Shown piece after piece: positions 9,552 to 18,426 of a stretch of 64,000 nt of DNA. Position numbers and translations under genes: made by a program. How positions within the stretch are numbered: the stretch's first letter is position 1; each line of letters starts with the position of its first letter. The DNA is from VKMB-3413 sp041027365 (GTDB taxonomy: Bacteria > Pseudomonadota > Alphaproteobacteria > Rhizobiales > Rhizobiaceae): the NCBI RefSeq assembly GCF_041027365.1, contig NZ_JBFTEH010000006.1, positions 1 through 64,000 on the forward strand, in the 5' to 3' direction. The notes beneath the pieces were generated by a model. It had not been told where the DNA came from, ran no database searches, and saw nothing but the letters and a program-made list of their open reading frames with translations.

Positions 9552-9863
9552 TCAGCGGCAGACGGGGCTCGACGCGATCGACATGTCGATGGTCCCCATG
9601 CCGAGATGCTCGTCGCCCGGCACCAGCCGCCTGTGCGCGCGGCGGAGCGCGCTGCCATTCGGAGAACTGGCGTCGTACCGCTCGACGTTCTCGCAGCGCG
9701 GCGGGTTGTTCTGGACTTCGCCGCCCGAGTAACCGTAAGTCGTCGGCGCCGAGCTGAACGTCGTCATTCCCTCACGACCCGCTGCCATCGCCGGCGCGGC
9801 CGCCATTCCGAAGACGGCACCAGCCGCGAGGAAGGAAAGAACGGTGCGATTGAACGTATGCAT
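9552..9863 (-). CDS. Small exported protein of unknown function
   Basis: A 103-residue product. The N terminus is a standard signal peptide (MHTFNRTVLSFLAAG, hydrophobic core, cleavage after AMAA near residue 27). The mature part has NNPPRCENVERY and ends in SPVCR, giving two cysteines that could form a disulfide. I chose the ATG at 9863 over the one two codons upstream because AAGAGGA lies 7 nt before it. A strong terminator follows, and the upstream 335 bases hold no convincing gene, so it is probably a single-gene transcript. I do not recognise the family. Confidence 0.6.
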   Translation of the reverse strand: MHTFNRTVLSFLAAGAVFGMAAAPAMAAGREGMTTFSSAPTTYGYSGGEVQNNPPRCENVERYDASSPNGSALRRAHRRLVPGDEHLGMGTIDMSIASSPVCR

Positions 9864-10198
9864 GGTCATATCCTCTTGCTTGGGAGCGGGTGTTCCGCTC
9901 GAACCAAGAGATAAGACGAAGACATTGCTGCATCCGGGACGCGCGATTGTGGTTTTGTGAGATTGGGCTGATGGGTTCTCGATCGCCCGGAGGGGATGCG
10001 GGCGCACCCGCCGACCCCGTAACCGGATGTTCCGCGGAAAGCTCCTGCGGTCGCGGAAGATCGACCACCGCAAGCACCATGATCGGCTCGTACGGCATGT
10101 CATGCCCTCTCCTGTCGAAGGACGCAGCACCACCCGGCGACCGCGCGTCCGGCGGTGCCGATGATGGCGGAGCGCGCATGGCGGCGAGGTTGCGCCGG
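9864..10198. other. Intergenic stretch, probable promoter of the small exported protein
   Basis: 335 bases between the small exported protein and the kinase stop. A frame starting MPYEPIMVLAVVD on the minus strand has a moderate ribosome site but soon becomes low-quality sequence and overlaps the next gene out of frame. I do not call it. AT-richer DNA at 9905-9960 may hold the promoter. Confidence 0.5.
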
Positions 10199-11635
10199 CT
10201 ATACGGTTTCGTAATCGCCGGGCGCGCGCGTCGGGGCCTGGCGGATTGGAGGTGCGAAGGTCACGCGCATCCGCAGGCCGGGCGCATTGTCGAGCGCCGT
10301 GACCGTTGCGCCATGCAACTCGGCGATCGCCGCGACCAGCGCCAGACCGAGGCCGCTGCCGGGGGTCGTGCGGCTGCGGTCGAGGCGGTACAGCCTTCGG
10401 AAGACCTTCTTCCGCTCGGCCTCGGGAATGCCCGGCCCGTCGTCGGCGACGTCGAGAACCGGAGTGCCCTCGTCCGTTCCCAGCCCGAGCGTGATCCGCC
10501 CCGGGGCCGGGACGTGGTTGATGGCGTTCTCCAGGAGGTTGGCGATCATCTGGGTCAGCAGGTCGGCATCGCCCTCGACGCGGATGCCCGGCCGGATCTG
10601 CGCATCCAGGCGATGACCCTCGTCGGCGGCGACCTCGCCATAGACGTCCACCAGCCGTTCCGCCAGCGCCGACAGATCGACCGGTCCGAAGCGCTCGCGG
10701 CGGGCACCGGCCTCGATCTGCGAGATCCTCAGAAGCGCGTTGAAGGTGGCGATGATCGCATCGGTCTCGGCGACCGCCCCGTCGATCGCCGCTTCCAGCG
10801 CAGCCATGCCGCTGGGACGGACCCGCACTGCCTCCAGCCCCTGCCGCAGCCGGGCCAGCGGCGTGCGCAGGTCGTGGGCGATGTCGGTCGAGACCTGCTT
10901 CAGGTTCTCCATCAGGCCCTCGATCCGCGCCAGCATTTCGTTGATGTCGGCGGCCAGACGGTCGAGCTCGTCGCGGCGCCCCGAGACCGGCAGCCGGAGG
11001 TCGAGCCGGCCGGAGACGATATGCCGGGTCGTCGCGGCGATCGCATCGACCCGGCGCGTCGGACCGATGCTGACGAGATAGCCGCCGACGAGCGCCAGCA
11101 GCGTCGTGGCGAGGCCGCCCCACAGGAGCGCCGAGACCATGATTTCCTGCGTCTCGTCGAGAATGTGCGAGTTGCGGCCCGCCATCACCTTCAGCCCGCC
11201 CATGACCTCGCCCTGACTGAACAGCCGGACCTCGTGGTCGGAGTTCTGCGCCGCGGCCTGCTTCAGGTCGGGGCTGGCGTCGACGATCCGACCAGAGAGC
11301 TTCCGATCCGCCCAGCCTTCGATCCAGGCGGCGCGCGGGAGGTCGCCGGACAGCACCGCGTCCTGCGGCCCGATCAGCAGGTAGAATCGGTCGTCGGCGG
11401 CATTCTCGGACCGGTCTTGGACGGAATTGCGCAGCGCCACCGCGCCGCCCGTCTGAAATGCCGCGCGGAATGCGTCCAGGTCCTGCGTGACGGAGGAGCG
11501 GATGATGCTCTGCATCTCGGCCGTCGCCGCGACATAGGTCGTGCCCATGATGACCAGGACCGAGACGACGAACAGCACCGCATAGACGGCGGCGAGGCGG
11601 AACGACGTCGAACGCAGATGCTCAGGCAGGCGCAT
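10199..11635 (-). CDS. Sensor histidine kinase with HAMP domain
   Basis: A 478-residue kinase. The first membrane segment spans about residues 12-35, the periplasmic domain 36-165, and the second membrane segment 168-190. It is followed by a HAMP domain (GPTRRVDAIAATTRHIVSG to DRLAADINEMLARIE). The H-box is DIAHDLRTPLARLRQ, the N-box NLLENAINHV, G1 DDGPGIP and G2 GSGLGLALV. This layout is common in kinases of the CusS/PfeS group, but the periplasmic domain has no visible metal-binding cluster. The start overlaps the regulator stop by 14 nt. The neighbouring feoAB raises the possibility of an iron or metal signal, by position only. Confidence 0.9.
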   Translation of the reverse strand: MRLPEHLRSTSFRLAAVYAVLFVVSVLVIMGTTYVAATAEMQSIIRSSVTQDLDAFRAAFQTGGAVALRNSVQDRSENAADDRFYLLIGPQDAVLSGDLPRAAWIEGWADRKLSGRIVDASPDLKQAAAQNSDHEVRLFSQGEVMGGLKVMAGRNSHILDETQEIMVSALLWGGLATTLLALVGGYLVSIGPTRRVDAIAATTRHIVSGRLDLRLPVSGRRDELDRLAADINEMLARIEGLMENLKQVSTDIAHDLRTPLARLRQGLEAVRVRPSGMAALEAAIDGAVAETDAIIATFNALLRISQIEAGARRERFGPVDLSALAERLVDVYGEVAADEGHRLDAQIRPGIRVEGDADLLTQMIANLLENAINHVPAPGRITLGLGTDEGTPVLDVADDGPGIPEAERKKVFRRLYRLDRSRTTPGSGLGLALVAAIAELHGATVTALDNAPGLRMRVTFAPPIRQAPTRAPGDYETV

Positions 11636-12299
11636 TGAGGACGTAGCCCGAGCCGCGGATGGTGCGGATCATCTCGGCCGCGAACGGCCGGTCGACCTTC
11701 GCCCTGAGCCGGCTGACATGGGTCTCGACGACATTGGTCTTCGGGTCGAAGTGGAAGTCCCACACGCGTTCGAGCAGCATCGTGCGGGTCAGCACCCGGC
11801 CGCGATTGCGCATCATGTATTCGAGCAGGCGGAATTCGCGGGGCTGCAGGTCGAGCGCGGTGCCCTCCCGCGTCACCGTCCGGGCAATGAGGTTCATCTC
11901 GAGCTCGCCGACCTTCAACACCGTCTCCTCGCGCCGGCTCGGCGCGCGCCGGCCGAGCGCATTGACGCGGGCGAGCAGTTCGGAGAAGGCGAAGGGCTTC
12001 ACCAGATAATCGTCGGCGCCGGCTTCCAGCCCCTCCACCCGATCGTCGACGCCGCTGACCGAGGTGAGAAAGAGCACCGGCGTGTCCTTGCGGGACGAGC
12101 GCAGCGCCCGGACCAGCGACAGCCCGTCGAGGCCCGGCAGCATCCGGTCGACCACCATCACGTCGTATTCCCGCGTGCAGGCCAGTTCCAGCCCGGTCGG
12201 GCCGCTGGCAGCGGTGTCGAGGTCATGCCCCTCCTGCCCGAGACCGCCCGCGACATACTCGGCCATCGCCGCATCGTCTTCGATCAGAAGGATCTTCAT
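11622..12299 (-). CDS. OmpR-family response regulator
   Basis: A 225-residue regulator starting MKILLIEDDAAMAEY. The receiver domain has the acidic EDD cluster, phospho-Asp in MVVDRMLPGLDG (near residue 51), a Thr in FLTSVSG and Lys in YLVKPF. The winged-helix output domain shows LQPREFRLLEYMMRN and VETHVSRLRAKVD. The ATG at 12299 is the natural receiver start, with GGGAGGG upstream. It is co-transcribed with the kinase at 10199. Direct repeats near 12595-12620, on the feoAB side, could be an OmpR-type site, but this is weak. Confidence 0.92.
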   Translation of the reverse strand: MKILLIEDDAAMAEYVAGGLGQEGHDLDTAASGPTGLELACTREYDVMVVDRMLPGLDGLSLVRALRSSRKDTPVLFLTSVSGVDDRVEGLEAGADDYLVKPFAFSELLARVNALGRRAPSRREETVLKVGELEMNLIARTVTREGTALDLQPREFRLLEYMMRNRGRVLTRTMLLERVWDFHFDPKTNVVETHVSRLRAKVDRPFAAEMIRTIRGSGYVLNAPA

Positions 12300-12594
12300 C
12301 TTGCCGAGCCCTCCCGCCGCTCCGCCGGCAGGTCCCTTCGCGGCGCATGAACCGGGCCCGTCTGCGCTGCGGCGGCATGACGTGTTCCAGAAGGAAGAAT
12401 TCGCGCGATCGGATCGGACGGCTGCATGGGCGATTTCCGCTTGCGTCGGTGAACCCTTACCGGTCCCCACTAGCGAGACCTGCTCACAGGCTCATGGCCC
12501 CGGCTATACCATTTCGTATAGTTCGTATCATCTCGGCCTGCGCGGGGCGCCGGGACCGGCCGAACTGCCTCATTCCGCTGCGTTCCCGGCGGCA

Positions 12595-12624
12595 GTTTAG
12601 AAGCGTTTTAAACGGGTTGAAAGA
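12595..12624 (+). promoter_or_regulatory. AT-rich repeats upstream of feoAB
   Basis: In otherwise GC-rich DNA, GTTTAGAAGC is followed immediately by GTTTTAAACG and then GGTTGAAAGA. These are three GTT-like blocks about 10 bp apart, with GTTTTAAAC being a small palindrome. This may be part of the feo promoter or a binding site for an iron or OmpR-type regulator. No standard Fur or RirA box is clear. The rest of 12300-12706 holds no gene I can support. Confidence 0.3.
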
Positions 12625-12706
12625 AGTTGACGGGGCCGCTCCGGTTTGTCATCGAAGGGCATCGCAAAGCGCGGCCGGGCCGCCTTTCCCGATCAGAGTT
12701 CTTTCC

Positions 12707-13033
12707 ATGTCCATCGCAGCCTGCCCTCCTCTCCTCGGCTCGGAAGCGCTTCCGGGCGAAGAGGCCCTGCCGTCGTCCGCCATACCGCTCGGCTCCGCGC
12801 CCCGGGGCTATCGCGGCAGGATCACCGGCATTGTCGGCGGAGCGCATCTGTCCGACCTGTCGGAAGACGAGCTGGAGCTGCGTCTCCTCGAATTCGGGAT
12901 GACCGAAGGGGCGGTGGTCGAAATTCTCCACGAGGGAGCTTTCGGGCGCGACCCGATCGCCGTGCGGGTGGGCGGCATGACCATCGCCCTGCGCCGGCGT
13001 GAGGCGATGACGGTCCTCGTGACTGCTTGTTGA
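12707..13033 (+). CDS. feoA: Ferrous iron transport protein A
   Basis: A 108-residue product whose last 75 residues form the FeoA SH3-like barrel: YRGRITGIVGG, then LLEFGMTEGAVVEILHEG and DPIAVRVGGMTIALRRREA. The first 30 residues are an extra, poorly conserved tail. FeoA is a cytoplasmic partner that supports the FeoB pore. The gene ends 4 nt before feoB, so both belong to one transcript. The start at 12707 is not supported by a strong ribosome site, and a later start would not remove any conserved part. Confidence 0.88.
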   Translation: MSIAACPPLLGSEALPGEEALPSSAIPLGSAPRGYRGRITGIVGGAHLSDLSEDELELRLLEFGMTEGAVVEILHEGAFGRDPIAVRVGGMTIALRRREAMTVLVTAC

Positions 13034-13037
13034 TCCG

Positions 13038-14921
13038 ATGGATGCTTTGAATCTGGACCCAGCGCCCGTCTTCGCTCTCGTCGGCACGCCGAACAGCGGC
13101 AAGACGGCGATGTTCAACGCGCTGACCGGCAGCCGGCAGAAGGTGGCGAACTATCCGGGCGTCACCGTCGAGCGCAAGAGCGGGCCTCTGCGCCTTCCGT
13201 CCGGCGCCGTCGGACGGGTCGTCGACCTGCCGGGCACCTATTCCCTGCGGGCCCGAAGCCCGGACGAGGAGGTGACGCGGGATGCCGTTCTCGGCCGCTT
13301 GGCCGGCGAGGCGCGGCCGGACTTCCTGATCTGCGTCGCCGACGCGACGAACCTGCGCCTGGCGCTGCGCCTGGTGATCGAGCTGAAGACCACCGGCCGG
13401 CCGCTGATGCTGGTGTTGAACATGATCGACATCGCAAGGCGGCGCGGCATCGAGATCGATGTCGAGCGCCTCGCGGCCGAACTCGGCATCGCCGTCATGA
13501 CCGCCGCCGCCGCCCGCCGGGTCGGCATCGCGGAGCTGACCGATGCGCTCGATGACTGGCGCAAGGCGGCGCCCGAGGGGAGCACGCCGTCCTGGCAGGC
13601 GCCGAAGGTGCGGGACGTGCGCGCGGCGCAGCGCGAGGCGGATCGCCTGATCGCGCTCGCGGTGACGAAGCCCGCACCGCCGGACACGCTGACGGCGCGC
13701 CTCGACGCGGTGCTGCTGCATCCCGTCGCCGGCCTCCTCTGCCTGCTCGCCCTGCTCTTCGTCATGTTCCAGGCCGTGTTCACCTGGGCGCAGCCGGCGA
13801 TGGACCTCCTCGCCGCCGCTTTCGACCTGATCGGGACAGTCCTGGCGCAGATCCTGCCGGCCGGCTTCCTCCTCAGCTTCCTGCAGGACGGCGTCATTGC
13901 GGGGGTGGGCAGCGTCATCGTCTTCCTGCCGCAGATCCTCATCCTCTTCCTGTTCATCCTGCTGCTCGAGGATTCCGGCTACATGGCGCGGGCGGCCTTC
14001 CTGATGGACCGCATCATGGGCGGCGCAGGCCTGCACGGGCGCGCCTTCATCCCGCTCCTGTCGAGCTTTGCCTGCGCCATCCCCGGCATCATGGCGACGC
14101 GCGTCATCGACAATCCGAAGGACCGGCTGACGACGATCCTCGTCGCGCCGCTGATGACCTGCTCGGCGCGCATCCCGGTCTACACGCTGATCATCTCGGC
14201 CTTCATCCCGCACCGCCAGGTCTTCGGCTTCGCCAGCCTGCAGGGCGTGGTGATGTTCGGGCTCTATGCCGCCGGCATCCTCTCCGCGCTCGGCGTCTCC
14301 TTCCTCGCCAAGCTGTTCTTCTGGCGCGAGAACCCGACGCCGATCTTCATGCTGGAGCTGCCGGACTACAAGCTGCCGCGGCTGCGCAGCGTCGGAATCG
14401 GCCTTTTCACCCGCGCAAAGATCTTCCTGAAGCGCGCCGGGACGACGATCTTCTCGATGATGGTGCTGATCTGGTTCCTCGCTTCCTTCCCGGCCCCGCC
14501 GGCCGGCGCGACGGGGCCGGCGATCGGCTACAGCTTCGCCGCGATGATCGGCCATGCGCTGGAACACGTCCTGTGGCCGATCGGCTTCAACTGGCAGATG
14601 AGCGTCGCGCTGGTGCCGGGCATGGCCGCCCGCGAGGTCGCCGTTGCCTCGCTCGGCACCGTCTATTCGATCGAGGGCGGCAAGGCCGCGGCGGCCGAGA
14701 TCGGACAGGCTCTCGCCCATCAATGGAGCCTCGCCACCGCCCTTTCCTTCCTCGTCTGGTACATTTTCGCGCCGCAATGCGCCTCGACGCTCGCGGTCAT
14801 CCGGCGCGAAACTGGCAGCTCGAAGTGGATGGCGGTCAGCTTCGCCTACATGATCGTGCTCGCCTATAGCGCCTCCTTTGTCACCTACAACGCCGCCGTC
14901 GCCCTCGGCGCAGGCGGCTGA
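13038..14921 (+). CDS. feoB: Ferrous iron transport protein B (GTPase and permease)
   Basis: A 627-residue protein that carries Fe(II) across the inner membrane. The N-terminal G domain shows G1 GTPNSGKT (residues about 16-23), G3 DLPGTYSL and G4 NMID. The membrane part follows with many helices and the two Gate-like repeats (LPQILILFLFILLLEDSGYMAR and LLSSFACAIPGIMATR), including conserved Cys and Pro residues. It is shorter than E. coli FeoB (773) but within the range of alphaproteobacterial forms, with a reduced G-domain-to-membrane linker. FeoA lies directly upstream; no feoC is seen. Confidence 0.95.
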   Translation: MDALNLDPAPVFALVGTPNSGKTAMFNALTGSRQKVANYPGVTVERKSGPLRLPSGAVGRVVDLPGTYSLRARSPDEEVTRDAVLGRLAGEARPDFLICVADATNLRLALRLVIELKTTGRPLMLVLNMIDIARRRGIEIDVERLAAELGIAVMTAAAARRVGIAELTDALDDWRKAAPEGSTPSWQAPKVRDVRAAQREADRLIALAVTKPAPPDTLTARLDAVLLHPVAGLLCLLALLFVMFQAVFTWAQPAMDLLAAAFDLIGTVLAQILPAGFLLSFLQDGVIAGVGSVIVFLPQILILFLFILLLEDSGYMARAAFLMDRIMGGAGLHGRAFIPLLSSFACAIPGIMATRVIDNPKDRLTTILVAPLMTCSARIPVYTLIISAFIPHRQVFGFASLQGVVMFGLYAAGILSALGVSFLAKLFFWRENPTPIFMLELPDYKLPRLRSVGIGLFTRAKIFLKRAGTTIFSMMVLIWFLASFPAPPAGATGPAIGYSFAAMIGHALEHVLWPIGFNWQMSVALVPGMAAREVAVASLGTVYSIEGGKAAAAEIGQALAHQWSLATALSFLVWYIFAPQCASTLAVIRRETGSSKWMAVSFAYMIVLAYSASFVTYNAAVALGAGG

Positions 14922-15312
14922 CCTTTCCCGCCGCGGCGGCTCCTGGGGGGCGCCGGCCCGAGCGCGCACGGGAGAGCCGACGGGCTGACGATCAGGCCCG
15001 GCCGGATCCCTTCCCGCCAGCAACCGAACTAGCGCACGCTCGCTCCGCTCCGTGGCGTTAGGGCATGCTCCGGCTTCACGGGCTGGGCTGCAGTCTCGGC
15101 TCCTTCGTCGCCTTGCTGGGTCGGTCGCTGGGGCGGCCGCACCGCGATCCTGCGCCGGGGAAAAGACGTGCTCCTGACCAGGCACGACCTCGACGGAGAC
15201 GACTTCTTCTTCTCCCGCTTCGATGGCCGGGTGGTGCGAATCGGACGGATGCCGCCGATGGCGCAGAACTCTCATCGCCCTGTCCGCCGAAGCACGGCTC
15301 GAGGACCGCTTC
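14922..15312 (+). other. Intergenic stretch with a possible gene remnant
   Basis: No complete gene is supported between feoB and the methyltransferase stop. On the plus strand, from about 15120, one frame reads VGRWGGRTAILRRG, then DVLLTRHDLDGDDFFFSRFDG, to a stop near 15328. This has protein-like composition unlike the other two frames, but no start codon and no known family. It may be the tail of a decayed gene. Confidence 0.3.
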
Positions 15313-16110
15313 TCACCCGCGCGACTTGACGGCGCGGATCGCGTAACGGTGCTGGACCTGGCGGGCGAGGCCCTTCGCGAGCGGCATGGCCCGGGCCTGT
15401 GCCCGGTGAATCGGCCCGAGCCGGCGGTCGATCGCGACGCTGGCGAAACCGGCTTGGGCGAGCATCCGTGCGACCTCTCCGGCGCGGGCTCCATCCTTGA
15501 AATGCACCCGCGACAGGATGCTGCGGTGCCGCTCGACGAGATCGTCCGGAAGAACGGGACCGGGGGCGTTGCCCCCGCGCGGCTGCACGAACCGCTCGAG
15601 CCTTGCGATCAGCCGCTCCAGCGGGCTCTGCCCGACGAAATCGCCGTCGATCACGAGAAGCGTCCCACCGGGCTTCAGCACCCGCAGCCACTCCGAAAAC
15701 GCCGCAGCCGGGTCTACCAGCGTCCAGACGAGGTGGCGCGTGACAACGACGTCGAAGCTGGCATCCAGCTCCATGATGCGCTCGGCATCGCCCAGCCGGA
15801 AGGTGATCCGCCGTCCACGCGAAGCGGCCTTCGCCGCCGCCCGCTCCAGCATCGCCTCCGACCAGTCGAGCCCGGTGACGTCATAGCCGAGATCGTCGAG
15901 AAGGTGGGAGACGACGCCCGTGCCGCTCGCAAGGTCGAGCGCGCGGCGGCCCGTGGCTTCTCCGAGATGCCTGGAGAACAGCGCATGCCAGGCGCCGCGC
16001 TCGCGCTCGGAGAAGATTTCGTGCCCTGGAAAATCGTCGAAGCTCGCCGCCCGCTCCGACCAGAAGTCCCGGATCTCGTCCCGCAACCCGTAATTCGCGC
16101 CTGCCGACAT
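15313..16110 (-). CDS. Class I SAM-dependent methyltransferase
   Basis: A 265-residue soluble enzyme. Motif I is ALDLASGTGVVSHLL (near residue 58), the acidic end of strand 2 is GLDWSEAML, motif II-like DAERIMELDASFDVVVTRH follows, and LRVLKPGGTLLVIDGDF is the post-motif strand. This is the Methyltransf_11/25 Rossmann fold with an extra C-terminal helical region that may choose the substrate. The start is uncertain: ATG at 16110 is chosen, while GTG at 16125 adds five residues. It is divergent from a metal/chelate-type ABC importer and shares its 110-bp upstream region, which suggests a link to handling of the imported chelate. Confidence 0.82.
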   Translation of the reverse strand: MSAGANYGLRDEIRDFWSERAASFDDFPGHEIFSERERGAWHALFSRHLGEATGRRALDLASGTGVVSHLLDDLGYDVTGLDWSEAMLERAAAKAASRGRRITFRLGDAERIMELDASFDVVVTRHLVWTLVDPAAAFSEWLRVLKPGGTLLVIDGDFVGQSPLERLIARLERFVQPRGGNAPGPVLPDDLVERHRSILSRVHFKDGARAGEVARMLAQAGFASVAIDRRLGPIHRAQARAMPLAKGLARQVQHRYAIRAVKSRG

Positions 16111-16162
16111 CGTGTCTCGTTCCACTCTCCGTCACCTTCGAAAGCCTCTAGAAGATAAATCT

Positions 16163-16177
16163 TGACTCTCCAAGTCA
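16163..16177. promoter_or_regulatory. Candidate operator between methyltransferase and ABC importer
   Basis: TGACT-CTCCA-AGTCA is an inverted repeat with 5-bp arms and a 5-bp spacer in the AT-richest part of the divergent intergenic region (16140-16222). It overlaps a TTGACT that could act as a -35 element. It could bind a dimeric metal-responsive regulator, but no matching regulator gene is adjacent. Confidence 0.35.
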
Positions 16178-16222
16178 TAAATTTGAAGAACGCCGCATCG
16201 ATCATCCGAGGGGACACCGATC

Positions 16223-17362
16223 ATGCGACTCTTCCGACGCTTTGCGGCCATCACTCTTGCGATGGCGGTCACGGCACTTGCGGTCTGGCCCGGCTTTGCC
16301 GCGACCACCACGGTCACGGACGTGACGGGCCGCACGGTGGAGGTGAAGACGCCCGTCGAGCGGGTTATTCTCGGAGAGGGCCGGCAGATCTATTTCGTCG
16401 CCGCGCTGGATCGCGAGGCGCCATTCCACCGCATCGTCGGCTGGCGAGACGATCTCGCCAAGGCCGATCCCGAGACCTATTCGGCCTATCTCGAGAAATA
16501 TCCCGCGATCGGGAAGCTGCCGACCTTCGGTGGCATGAAGGACGGCACCTTCGACGTCGAGCAGGCCGTGGCGCTGAAGCCGGATGTGATCCTGATGAAC
16601 CTCGACGCCAAGACGGCGACCGAGGAGGCCGGCTACATCGAGACGCTCAAGAAGGTCGGAATACCGCTGGTCTATGTCGATTTCCGCGAGAAGCCGATGG
16701 TGAACACCGAGCCGTCGATGCGGCTGATCGGCAAGCTGTTCGGCAAGGAGAAGGTCGCCGAGGACTTCATCGCCTTCCGCAGGCAGAGCATTTCGGCCGT
16801 GACCGATGTGCTCAAGCGCGAGAATCCGCAGCGCCCGCTGGTCTTCATGGAGCGCGCCGGCGGCTATTCCGACGACTGCTGCATGTCCTTCGGCGACGAA
16901 AACTTCGGCAAGATGGTCGAGATCGCCGGCGGCATCAACATGGCCAAGGACATCATCCCGGGCACGTTCGGCACGGTAAACCCCGAGCAGATCATCGCTT
17001 CGAATCCCGATCAGGTGATCGTCACGGGCGGCAACTGGGAGGGCTATGTGCCCGGCGGTGCCTGGGTCGGAGTCGGCTACGGCGCGGACGAGGCGCTCGC
17101 CCGAAAGAAGCTCGAGGCGCTGACGAAGCGTCCCGCCTTCACCGGCATCAAGGCGGTGAAGACCGGCGAGGTGCATGCGATCTGGCACCAGTTCTACAAC
17201 AATCCCTACCAGTTCGTGGCGATCCAGCAGATCGCCAAGTGGCTTCACCCCGACCTCTTCCGCGACCTCGACCCCGACGCGACCTTCCGGGAGCTCTACG
17301 CCCGCTTCCTGCCGCTCGACTACAAGCCGGGATACTTCGTCTCCCTCGCGAGGGGCGAATGA
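16223..17362 (+). CDS. ABC transporter substrate-binding protein, iron-chelate (FecB/BtuF) type
   Basis: A 379-residue periplasmic protein with a signal peptide (to about residue 26, GFAATT). The class III binding-protein fold is visible: TVTDVTGRTVEVKTPVERV at the mature start, a long linker, KPDVILMNLD, a central backbone helix, then VNPEQIIASNPDQVIVTGG and VKTGEVHAIWHQFYN. Such proteins feed FecCD permeases and bind ferric siderophores, haem, cobalamin or molybdate/tungstate-type ligands. CCMSFGDENFG and several Tyr residues may contact the ligand. The stop overlaps the permease start by 4 nt. No TonB receptor is nearby. Confidence 0.88.
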   Translation: MRLFRRFAAITLAMAVTALAVWPGFAATTTVTDVTGRTVEVKTPVERVILGEGRQIYFVAALDREAPFHRIVGWRDDLAKADPETYSAYLEKYPAIGKLPTFGGMKDGTFDVEQAVALKPDVILMNLDAKTATEEAGYIETLKKVGIPLVYVDFREKPMVNTEPSMRLIGKLFGKEKVAEDFIAFRRQSISAVTDVLKRENPQRPLVFMERAGGYSDDCCMSFGDENFGKMVEIAGGINMAKDIIPGTFGTVNPEQIIASNPDQVIVTGGNWEGYVPGGAWVGVGYGADEALARKKLEALTKRPAFTGIKAVKTGEVHAIWHQFYNNPYQFVAIQQIAKWLHPDLFRDLDPDATFRELYARFLPLDYKPGYFVSLARGE

Positions 17363-18426
17363 GCGTCGTCGCGGCGCCTGCAGGCGTTCTCGCAGGACGG
17401 GAGCGCTATCGCGCTCTCGCCCTCCGGCGCATCGTGCTTCTGTCCGCGCTCGCTGCCGCGCTGTTCGCCAGCGTCTGCGCCGACATGGCGCTCGGCCCGG
17501 CCAACTACACCATCGCCGAAATCTTCGAGTCGCTGTTCCGCTCCGAGCATGTCAGCGACCAGCTCCGGGTCGTGGTCTGGGACATCCGCATGCCGATCGC
17601 GCTGATGGCGGTGACGGTGGGCGCCTCGCTCTCGGTCGCGGGGGCGCAGATGCAGACGATCCTCGCCAACCCGCTGGCGAGCCCCTTCACCCTCGGCATC
17701 TCCGCCGCGGCCTCCTTCGGCGCGGCTCTGGCGCTCGTCGCCGGCACCGCGCTGGTGCCGCTCGCCGTCGGCTACATGGTGCCGATCAACGCCTTCGTCA
17801 TGGCGATGGTGGCCGCCCTGTTCATCCATTTCGCCTCGACCATGCGCGGCGTCACGGTGGAAACGATCGTGCTGCTCGGCATTGCCCTCGTCTTCACCTT
17901 CAACGCCCTCTTGTCCCTCCTCGAATATCTCGCCTCCGAGCAGGCGCTTGCAGCAGTGGTGTTCTGGACGATGGGCAGCCTCACCAAGGCGACCTGGCCG
18001 AAGGTGTTCGTCACCGCGGCGGTGCTCGCCGGCACCCTGCCCTTGTTTGCGCGGCAGGCCTGGGCGCTGACGGCGCTGCGGCTGGGCGAGGACAAGGCGG
18101 CCAGCTTCGGCGTCAATGTCCGGCGGCTGCGGCTGCAGACCATGCTGACGATCAGCCTGCTCGCCGCGATCCCGGTGTCCTTCGTCGGAACCATCGGCTT
18201 CGTCGGGCTGGTCGGGCCGCACATGGCGCGCATGCTGGTCGGCGAGGACCAGCGGTTCTTCCTGCCCGCCTCGGTGCTGTGCGGCGCGCTGCTCCTGTCG
18301 GTGACCTCGGTCGTCTCGAAGACGATCCTGCCTGGGGCGATCCTGCCGATCGGCGTCATCACCGCGCTCGTGGGCGTGCCCTTCTTCTTCGTCCTGATCT
18401 TCGGCAGCCGGAGGCGCGCATGGTAG
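17359..18426 (+). CDS. FecCD-type ABC transporter permease
   Basis: A 355-residue permease with about ten membrane segments. Family landmarks are DIRMPIALMAVTVGASLSVAG (the R-x-P region), GAQMQTILANPLASPFTLG, and FVGTIGFVGLVGPHMAR, which ends in the ATPase-docking loop. The ATG at 17359 overlaps the upstream stop (ATGA), and the stop overlaps the ATPase start by 7 nt. This fits a three-gene FecB-FecC/D-FecE unit with a homodimeric permease. Confidence 0.92.
   Translation: MSVVAAPAGVLAGRERYRALALRRIVLLSALAAALFASVCADMALGPANYTIAEIFESLFRSEHVSDQLRVVVWDIRMPIALMAVTVGASLSVAGAQMQTILANPLASPFTLGISAAASFGAALALVAGTALVPLAVGYMVPINAFVMAMVAALFIHFASTMRGVTVETIVLLGIALVFTFNALLSLLEYLASEQALAAVVFWTMGSLTKATWPKVFVTAAVLAGTLPLFARQAWALTALRLGEDKAASFGVNVRRLRLQTMLTISLLAAIPVSFVGTIGFVGLVGPHMARMLVGEDQRFFLPASVLCGALLLSVTSVVSKTILPGAILPIGVITALVGVPFFFVLIFGSRRRAW

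Noticed and set aside
9772..10179. Minus-strand frame with MPYEPIMVLAVVD and a fair ribosome site
   Set aside because: It loses protein character after 20 residues and overlaps the signal-peptide gene at 9552-9863 in another frame.
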